A DNA stretch of 64,000 nt from Lithobates sylvaticus (Eukaryota; Chordata; Amphibia; Anura; Ranidae), in the NCBI GenBank assembly GCA_028564925.1, contig CM053033.1:209464678-209528677 (forward strand), in the 5' to 3' direction. Made by a program: the position numbers and the translations under genes. The notes below the pieces were generated by a model that saw only the letters and a list, made by a program, of their open reading frames with translations, did not search any database and was not told the origin of the DNA. Below, piece after piece: positions 56,725-64,000 of this stretch (position 1 is its first letter; the number at the start of each line of letters is the position of its first letter).

Positions 56725-57453
56725 AAAATAAATAAAAAATTTTCCTCAGTTTAGGCCGATATGTATTCTACATATTTTTGGTAAAAAAAAAAGCGCAATA
56801 AGCGTATATTGATTGTTTTGCACAAAAGTTATAGCGTCTACAAAATAGGGGATAGATTTATGGCATTTTTATAATTTTTATTTTTTTTACTAGTAATGGC
56901 GGTGATAAGCGATTTTTATCAGGATTGTGATATTGAGGCAGACAGATCGGACACTTTTGACACAATTTTTGGGACCAGTAACAATTATACAGCGATCAGT
57001 GCTATAAAAATGCACTGATTATTGTATAAATGTCACTGGCAGAGAAGGTGTTAACACTAGGGGGTGATCAAGGGGTTAACTGTGTTCCCTAGGTGTGTTC
57101 TAACTGTGGGAGGGGATGGGACTGACTAGGAGGAGAGAGAGAGAGCGGTGTTCATACTTAGTATGAACACACGATCTGTCTCCTCACCCCTGAGAGAACC
57201 GAGATCTGTATGTTTACACACACACAGATCCCGGTTCTCGCTCTGTCACGAGCGATTGCAGGTGCCCAGCAGTCATCGCGCCCATCGGGCACTCGCATCG
57301 GCTCCAGCGGCGAGCTGCGGGCGTGCGTGCCTCGGGCGGCGCGCATGCGCCCCCTCGTGGTCAAAAGGCGAACCTACGTAAGGTAACGTCATTTCGCCCA
57401 CCCGTGCCATTCTGCTGCAGTAAAACTGTGCCGGCTGGTCGGGAACCGGTTAA
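56725..57453. repeat. TTAA-type dispersed repeat, 5'-truncated copy
   Basis: Runs through 'tcagtttaggccgatatg', 'aagcgtatattgattg', 'actagtaatggcgg', 'cagcgatcagtgctata', the hairpin 'ttcatacttagtatgaa' and the CpG-rich end, finishing 'ggttaa'. It is the best-preserved right half of the family in the window. Confidence 0.7.
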
Positions 57454-57459
57454 AAAGCA

Positions 57460-58031
57460 CAGCACTCGAGTATTCAGTGGTCTCACTCACCCCAGCTTAG
57501 TGCTCCAGTCAGCACCAGGGGCAGCTGGGGGGGCTTAGGCAGAGCTATCCACCACACCGCATCATATCATTTGTGTCCATGGTGCAGGGGGGCAGGTCAG
57601 GATGCATGGCATCATTCATTGCTATTTGTGAAGGGGGAACCATGTTGTAAAGGGGGAGTGACTCTTGTGTTGTGATGGGGGGGATTGATTGTGATGAGGG
57701 GACTCTATTGTGGTGGGGGCTCTGTCGTAATGGGGGACTCGGTTATGATAGGAAACATTCTGATGTGATGGGGGGACTCCAATGGGAAGGGGGGATTCTG
57801 ATGGGGGCAACTCTGATTTGATGGGATGCAATGGATGGAGTGTGATGTAAAGTGGGCTGCCTCTAAAGTGATGGGTGAAATCTGATGGGGGAACTCCACC
57901 ATGTGGCGCCAAGAAGTGGGTGACATCAGCATCCAGTGCAGATGTCAGTGGCTTTCAGCCCAACAAATACAATTTAGGACTGAGGTGTCTCTGGATTTTG
58001 CATACTTTTAAAGGGTTGAGGAACGCTGGCC
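57460..58031 (-). mobile_element. hAT-like terminal segment with G-rich minisatellite
   Basis: The right edge on the minus strand reads 'cagcgttcctcaacccttta', a diverged CAGTGTTTCTCAACC hAT end. 57650-57900 is a 'gtgatgggggg' / 'actctgatggggg' type minisatellite that yields the Pro/His-rich minus-strand frames. The left end was not found. Confidence 0.45.
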
Positions 58032-58363
58032 TAATACATGTGCTTATCACTGTAACCACATAGAGATGTATGGAACTAGGAGAGGAGAAGATGAAATGAA
58101 AGTGTGTTGCCATTATACCGCCTTTACATTTTTATTGCACCCCCCCAGATGAGACAGGCTACATCCAGCCCTGATCTGCAATCAACCTATCCACTAATTG
58201 CATTCCTATGATCTGCACTCAACCCATCCACTAATTGTATTACTGTACGTGGCATGCTGCAATCAGACAAAGAAGTAGTATTTGAACATAATAAAAACAT
58301 AAAAGGAGGTCAGCGCTAAAGAAAAGAACATTTGTACATAACCTGACATTGCATGTTTCCTGG
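58032..58363. other. Unassigned stretch
   Basis: A poor tandem repeat 'ctgcaatcaacctatccactaattg' occurs twice at 58175-58230. Nothing else. Confidence 0.35.
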
Positions 58364-58856
58364 AGTTAAAGCGGTGTGTCAGCTTAAAAAAAAAAAAATT
58401 TAAAAGTCAGCAGCTAAAAAATAAGTCTGACTTTTATTAAGTACACTTACCCTCCCAGGGCGCCCGCGATGCTGTTCGTGGAGGCCGAGATGTCCCTCGG
58501 CGTTCCGGATCCAGCGCCGCCATCCTCAGTAAGGGAAACGGCTTCGCTCGGCCTACTGCGCATACGCGAGTCGGCGCTCGGCCTACTGCGCATGCGCGAG
58601 TCGGCCGGGATTTGTGAATGGGGAACGCAATGTGTTGTGGGACACAGTTCCCATAACAAACTGCGCCCCATTCCATAGAAGACGGAAGGAGAGAAGATCA
58701 CCGCAGAGCTGGAGGAGGCAGATTAGGACAATCTGCCTAGCAACAGCCATTTCTGGTAAGTAAAAAAAAAATTTTTTATTTTTTTTTATTCATTTGAAAT
58801 TGTTACTAACATTTTTAAAAGTTTTTTGTTTTCAGGGTGTCCCATCACTTTAAATT
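58364..58856. mobile_element. TTAA-flanked MITE with 'ttaaagcggtgtgtc' ends
   Basis: Starts 'gttaaagcggtgtgtcagc' and ends with the complement of 'ttaaagtgatgggacaccc'. The interior has a GC-rich block with a tandem 'gctcggcctactgcgcat' pair and a second dyad. No coding capacity; the 69-84-codon frames follow the repeats. Confidence 0.6.
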
Positions 58857-60095
58857 TTAGGCCAGAGCCCGGGACACATCACACGGTCCTCTACCTGACT
58901 TCAGAGGTGACTGTGGAAAGCGCAGCACATTGTCACTGTTGAGCAATAAATCTATAAAGCTTGTCAGACGGGAGCAGCCCAGTACATATCTGTTACAGAT
59001 TATTTGTAAGACTCCTTATCAGCTCATGAAATGGAATAGGAGGCGAACACAGGGAATTGAGCAAATCTGAAGCAGTGCCATAGTTTATCTCTGTCTTCAA
59101 TACTCAACCGTGAATGGTATCACAAGGAAAATACACGTTATGGAATTCACATTTCAGTGAATGGACAAAGCACATGAAATCGCTTGAAAACATAAAACTT
59201 TTGCCAATTGTATGTCCTATTCACTATAAGTACCAAGGTTGCTGCCATTGTACTAAAAAATAAAAGGTTGGATAGGAATTACCACATTGACAGGATTTTT
59301 CTCTTCCATCCCTAGGGCTAGAATGCGTTTGTCACCAGGACAGAAAGGCACAGACAGCAAATAAAGCATTAAAGTCTATGTAAATGTAGCCATTCCCCCC
59401 GTAGGGCTTGCTGAATGTAGTGTTTCACCTGTCACCCTGCCCAGCCAGACATCCATCTCTCAGTCACTCAGAGACATAGAACAGTCCATAGCTTTGTTTT
59501 TGTTTTGTTTTTATTGAGGGGATAAAACTTGGATGGGAAATTAGGAATTATGGGATGCCCAGAAATATTCAGTGCAAACATGCTTTGGACTTCTATATAC
59601 TCTCCAGTATATACACTCCTGTCTTCTCTACAGCACTTACTCTTGCTTAAGACCTCTTATACTTCACCCCTCCAGCACTTCACTTGCTTCACACCATTAC
59701 TCCTCTAGCACTTCACTTTTGGCAGACTGTTACTCCACCAGCACTTCCGTTGCTGCAGACTGCTACTCCTCCAGACTAGTTAGCACCGCATGGTTAGGCA
59801 TGACATTACTTCAGCCAGGCCTTAGTGAACTGTTTTTTTTGCGGGCAGGAACCTCGGGCTCCTGGGGTGTAGAAAAAGTTCAGGTGCTAAATGTCCTCTG
59901 CACAGCTACCAATCCCAGCTAGCTCTCTTTAGGCCTCGCCAGCCAGCCTGGCTGCAATCACCTCTTTCCACTGCCCTTCCCACAGTCCTCTCTTCTGGTT
60001 CTGCACCCATCTCAAACTCCTCTGGTCCCAGTCAACTCCACCCCCACAGTGATGATAAAATTACCGCTCACTGTCCTCTCCTCTGGTCCCCACCA
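58857..60095. other. Unassigned stretch
   Basis: 59640-59790 has four loose 'tactcctccagcacttcac' repeats, producing a Ser/Thr-rich 116-codon frame. No element ends or conserved frames seen. Confidence 0.35.
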
Positions 60096-60099
60096 CGCC

Positions 60100-61760
60100 A
60101 ATCCTAACCAGTTACTATGCCATACTGACAAATCTCAGTAGAGTGGGGGTGTTTGCAGGCGTATTGCGTGCTCCCTAACCACACCCTAAACACAGGCAAA
60201 TCATCTTCCCATAGACCGCCACTTGTCTTAAGGTGACAATTTAAAAAAAAAAACTGTTTGGGGGGGGGACGCCCCCTATGGATGGGCCGACACTGCTTGG
60301 CTTCCTTCTGCAGGAACTCTGTGAAACAAGCAAAAGTTGGGTATTCTTGAGACTTGTCTAATTTGTCCACAGTGATGCGACTCCATCTGCACACGACCCA
60401 TTCAGGCAGTTTCTTGAGAAGCTTGTGGTTTTCTTCACAATCATTTAGAATAGCTAGGCCTTTAACATGGGGAATGGCCTCCACACAACCTTGAAGGAAA
60501 TCCACAAACTCTCTTAATGCTACAGGGTCATTTGCTCATATCTTTGGCCATTTAGTCAGCCTTTCTCTGAAAGCTCTATGCACTATGAATGGACCTCCAT
60601 ACCTGTCCTGTAGGATGCCCCAGGCACCTAGATAAGCGGCTTCTGAATTTCGATAGAAGAAACCTTCCACTGCCTTATGAGCTTCACCACCAAGATACCT
60701 CTACAAGTACAGCATTTTTACGCACACAGGGAGTGGTTTTTGATCAATTAGCGCCATAAAGGATATCTTCCAATCTATGAACTTTAAAGGATCAACTCTA
60801 AATACACTTGGTTCAGGTATAGGGAGACGGTTGGAGATGAACAGACTTGCAATTCCTGGAATTAGACTTCCTCTTGTGGTCTTGACTCCTCAAGTGGTGA
60901 ATTTGAAGGTTGAAATGGCACAGCTTTTGGATTCCATGAGGTTTGTGGTTCATTTTTTTTGTAAAGGTTTTGCACCTTGTGGTCTGTCTCCTGTTCACAA
61001 TATTCAAAACTATCATAGGCGTTGTAAGCTTTCGCTCTTGCTGCAGGTACTTTGACTTCAGTTTCTGCTTGTAGCTGTTGCAATCTTGTCTTTTCCTCTA
61101 AATTAAGTTTAATTTCTGCCTCCATTTTGCTCAGCTTAGCTTGTTGCTCACGCATCTGTTGCATCGCCTATTCTATCTTGGCTGCAAGGTTGTCTTCTGT
61201 GTCTGCGCGTTTGCTAGAAGATCTGGAAGTGTCTCTCAAGCTTGAGCTAGAGTCTGGTAATGACTCTGAGAGGGCAGTTTCTGTTTCTGTGTTTCCAAAG
61301 ACTGACTCATGCTCTTCTTTATTAAGTACAATCCTCACTTTTTACTTCTCAAGCTGATCATTAAAGGTTTCCTCTACATTCTCTAGCCATTTGCTGGTGA
61401 AGTTGTAGAGTTAAGCTCTTAACGTGATGCATGCATCCATTCTTTTAACAACGTATGGGGTAGTGGAATGATTACGGCAAATGGACTCATACTGTTGGTG
61501 TACTAAAGCTTCTTTGGCTTTAATCTCCTTCATTCTTATATCAAGGTATTCCGCTAAGCAGAAGTTCTGTAACTTCTTCCTAATTTCTTTTGCTAGCTCC
61601 TTCCAAGAGTTGTACGCCTTGTTGAATGCCGTTTCTTTTTTCTTAACTGTTTCTTTGTGCATTTCTTGGCCCTTTTCTGTTAAGCTTCTCTCTCTGGAGC
61701 TGGGCCGCACTTGTTGTGACTCGTGGGTTTGTCTGTTTCTTTAGTGGGTGACAACATTTT
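60100..61760 (-). pseudogene. BEL/Pao-type LTR retrotransposon gag fossil
   Basis: The minus strand holds gag-like segments in the order expected for BEL/Pao elements: a start near 61757, a charged helical part with RSLTEKGQEMHKE, a coiled-coil stretch (QQAKLSKMEAEIKLN), then FLQGCVEAIPHVKGLAILND and LLKKLPEWVVCRWSRI. No LTR, protease, RT or integrase was found, so it is a partial relic with several breaks. Of moderate to old age by eye. Confidence 0.65.
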
Positions 61761-61993
61761 GTTCTAGTGTGCCTTTGCCTTTCAAGTGTGTGTGTGCCTG
61801 AAACCTAATTTGAATGAGAGTTGGCTTAAACTTGCTACTAAGGGGCTATGAACGAAAGTTACACTGTAACTTATAAAGATTAACAAACAATGCATACCAT
61901 ACTACAAAATATTTTTAAAACTAATATAATGCTGATATTTTTTAAGCAATTTACCCTTTACGTAATTAACAACAGTTTAGTGTATTAGAAACG
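61761..61993. other. Short AT-rich interval
   Basis: Upstream of the gag start on the minus strand; an LTR or leader could lie here, but I see no TG...CA boundaries. Confidence 0.3.
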
Positions 61994-61994
61994 T

Positions 61995-62423
61995 ATGCCG
62001 CATACACACGGTCGGAATTCTCGTCGGAAAAAGCTCTGATGGTTTTCCCATCGGAATTCCATCGGAATTTCGCTCAAACTGTCTTGCCTACACACGGTCA
62101 CACCAAATTCCGACGGTCAATAACACAGCGGCATACAACACGTTTGACTGCACTATAAAAGGGAAGTTTAATGCTTCTGAGCATGCGTCGAATTGTTTCT
62201 GATCATGCGTCTGAATTTTGCGTGTCGGAATTGCATACACACGATCGGAAAATCTAAAAGAAAGGTTTTCCGTCTGAAAAATTAAGAACAGGTTCTCAAT
62301 CCAAAGTCCGTCAGAAATTCCGACAGAAAAAGACCGATGGGCATACACACGGTCGGAAAATCCGATGAAAAGCTCCCATCGGACTGTTTCCATCGGAAAT
62401 TCTGACCATGTGTATGCGGCATT
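61995..62423. mobile_element. Harbinger-like MITE, 'gcatacacacggtcgg' subfamily
   Basis: Ends ATGCCGCATACACACGGTC and 'ccatgtgtatgcggcat', sub-terminal 'ccatcggaattcc' repeats, and the central 'tgagcatgcgtcg' motif found in the other copies. Confidence 0.7.
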
Positions 62424-63240
62424 AGGAGATAGCGTTGCTTACAAGTTGACACTAGGCCTCTAAACACTAGGCACTCATATCACGAATATAATAACTTAAT
62501 CATTGCATATACTAATTAAGGGCGATTTCCGGACCGCGTAAAGAACAGCCTGCTTATATTTAAATGTCCATGTGACGCGTTTACTTTTCGACCTATTCCC
62601 TGTTGCTAAGATGGTGTCCGCATGTGTTCTTGGGAGGCATTGGGACGCCTTTACTCACAGTTTGATGAATACAGCGATGCAGCCAGTGATGGCAGAGATG
62701 CGGCATCGAGTCTCCACCACAGCGACAAGTTTTCACTGTAGCAGCCCCATTGGATTTGAGTAAATAATGAGAGGAGAGCTTCTGACGAGTGCAGTACTTT
62801 TATTATTTTGCCTCAAAGGTGCGCAGTAGGGTTGAACACCACAGAAGTTAATCCTTTTAACTCCTTAAACACAGTTAAAACTGTAAAATGACATACAATA
62901 CATTCGTTTACAGAGATCACCAAAAAGGGGGTTACAGCAAAATTACAAATGAGGAATTACAAGGTGGAGTTCCGTTAGCTACACACATATCTAAATTAAC
63001 ATTTAATATCTAAGGAAACATGAATATATGTTCAAAGATTTGGATTGTCTACAGCATATCTTTTAACAGCATGGACTCAATTTATGCCTAAAAACGTATA
63101 TACTTTTATATACAATGCACCCTTACTGCATACCTTGCTCCGCTTGCCAGGTGGTGCAACCTTAACCTTTAGAAAACTTCAATAAACAATCGCCTTCCCA
63201 CGAGGTGCTGCTGACTTGCTTTGCCTCTGAATGCTGAATC
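62424..63240. other. Unassigned stretch
   Basis: A 63-codon frame at 62572-62763 starts in a CpG-containing patch, with no recognisable domain. Confidence 0.35.
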
Positions 63241-63398
63241 ACAAAAAACAGTCAGTCAGTGCTGAACAAGGGTTTAAAGTAATAAGTGGACAGTTACAAA
63301 AGTGGAGGGGAGAAGAGTAAGAACAGAGTATAGTGTGCAGGTACAGCAGAGAAGAGTAACAGCAGTGTGCAGTGTGCAGGTGGACTGGAGAGGAGTAA

Positions 63399-63822
63399 TG
63401 CCTCGTACACACGGTCGGATATTCCGATGGAAAAAGTCTGATCGGATTTTGTTGTCGGAAAATCCGATCGTGTGTGGGCTCTAGCGGGCTTTTTACGTCT
63501 GAATTTCCGACGGAATAAATTTGAGAGCAGGATCTAAAATTTTCCGACAACAAAATCCGATCGGACTTTTTCCAATCGTGTGTAGAGAATTCCGAAGCAC
63601 AAAGTGCCACGCATGCTCAGAAGAAATTTGGAGATGAAAGCTATTGGCTACTGGCCTCTACGTGGTCCCGCCGTACGTGCTGTACATCACCTCGTTCGGA
63701 ACGATCAGATTTTCTGACAACTTTGTCCGACCATGTGTGTGCAACACAAGTTTCGGACAAAATCCGTCGGAAAAAATCTGATGGATTTTGTGGTCGGAAT
63801 GTCCGACCGTGTGTACGGGGCA
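63399..63822 (-). mobile_element. Harbinger-like MITE in the minisatellite
   Basis: 424 bp between TAA (63396-63398 and 63823-63825). Because the minisatellite unit itself reads 'gagtaagag', the TAA duplication is unambiguous, which is the best evidence in the window for the family's 3-bp target site. Ends TGCCTCGTACACACGG / CCGTGTGTACGGGGCA. Confidence 0.8.
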
Positions 63823-63980
63823 TAAGAGTAGAGGGCAGTGTCCAAGTGGAGCGGAGATGAGTAACAGCAGAGTACAGTGTACAGGTGGAGTGGAGACGAG
63901 TAAGAGCAGGGTATAGTGTGCAGGTGGAGCGGAGAAGAGTAAGAGCAGAGTATAGTGTGCAGGTGGAACGAAGAAGAGTA

Positions 63981-64000
63981 ATACCCCGTACACACAGTCG
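63981..64000. mobile_element. Start of another Harbinger-like MITE, cut by window end
   Basis: Only 20 bases ('ataccccgtacacacagtcg') are visible, but they match the family terminus and follow the same minisatellite position. Confidence 0.65.

Larger units (their letters stand above)
63297..64000 (+). repeat. 39-bp minisatellite carrying MITE copies
   Basis: The unit 'aggtggagcggagaagagta' plus 'agagcagagtatagtgtgc' (39 bp) repeats at 63297-63398 and 63826-63980. A MITE interrupts it at 63399-63822 and another begins near 63981, both after the same unit position (agagTA). The minus-strand frames with repeated SSPLHLHT are read-through. Confidence 0.85.

Noticed and set aside
57148-57538. Frames over a CpG-rich block (68-77 codons on both strands)
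   Set aside because: They belong to the GC-rich end of the TTAA dispersed repeat, also seen at 286-525 and 4681-4896.

Overview
The window looks like a gene-poor, transposon-rich stretch of a large frog genome, probably a true frog or close relative. I base this on the dispersed families present (TTAA-flanked repeats of the 'ttaaccacttgc' type, 'gtacacacggtcgg' MITEs, frog-style hAT and Tc1 elements), recalled from memory rather than from a search. I found no convincing exon of an ordinary host gene, no rRNA or tRNA gene and no CRISPR array. Nearly every long reading frame lies inside a mobile element, a minisatellite or a palindrome.

Layout: 1-14.6 kb holds TTAA-flanked repeats (one nested in another), Harbinger-like MITEs, two hAT elements with 8-bp target duplications (6980-7788; 9654-11045, carrying minisatellites) and a minisatellite-bearing TTAA element (13320-14147). 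14.66-22.62 kb is one composite Penelope-like (PLE) insertion of about 7.9 kb between perfect 14-bp target duplications. It contains a palindrome with two arms of about 3.15 kb and a 133-bp spacer, each arm encoding the zinc-finger/GIY-YIG end of a PLE protein. 23-33 kb has more MITEs, a 1.1-kb hAT element and a fold-back Tc1 derivative.

33.05-34.67 kb is a whole Tc1/mariner transposon: 214-bp inverted repeats with one mismatch seen, TA duplication, and an uninterrupted 340-residue DD34E transposase. 35.22-41.91 kb is a Ngaro-type tyrosine-recombinase retrotransposon with the A1-genes-B1-A2-B2 split-direct-repeat plan, inserted in a (TA)n tract. 41.9-43.9 kb holds two converging L2-like LINE fragments and a Tc1 relic split by a MITE.

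44.4-51.2 kb holds hAT, MITE and duplication structures. 51.185-56.170 kb is a second PLE with a 15-bp target duplication, split by a TA-flanked MITE and by a 989-bp hAT element. 56.7-64 kb holds TTAA repeats, a BEL/Pao gag fossil (minus strand, about 60.1-61.76 kb), more Harbinger-like MITEs, and a 39-bp minisatellite in which a MITE plus four units seems to have been amplified as a larger unit.

Most notable are the intact Tc1, the young palindromic PLE with its target duplication, and recurrent hammerhead-ribozyme-like motifs in PLE sequence, several lying next to the axis of head-to-head palindromes. Element boundaries given to the base rest on target duplications or inverted repeats that I read directly; others are approximate.
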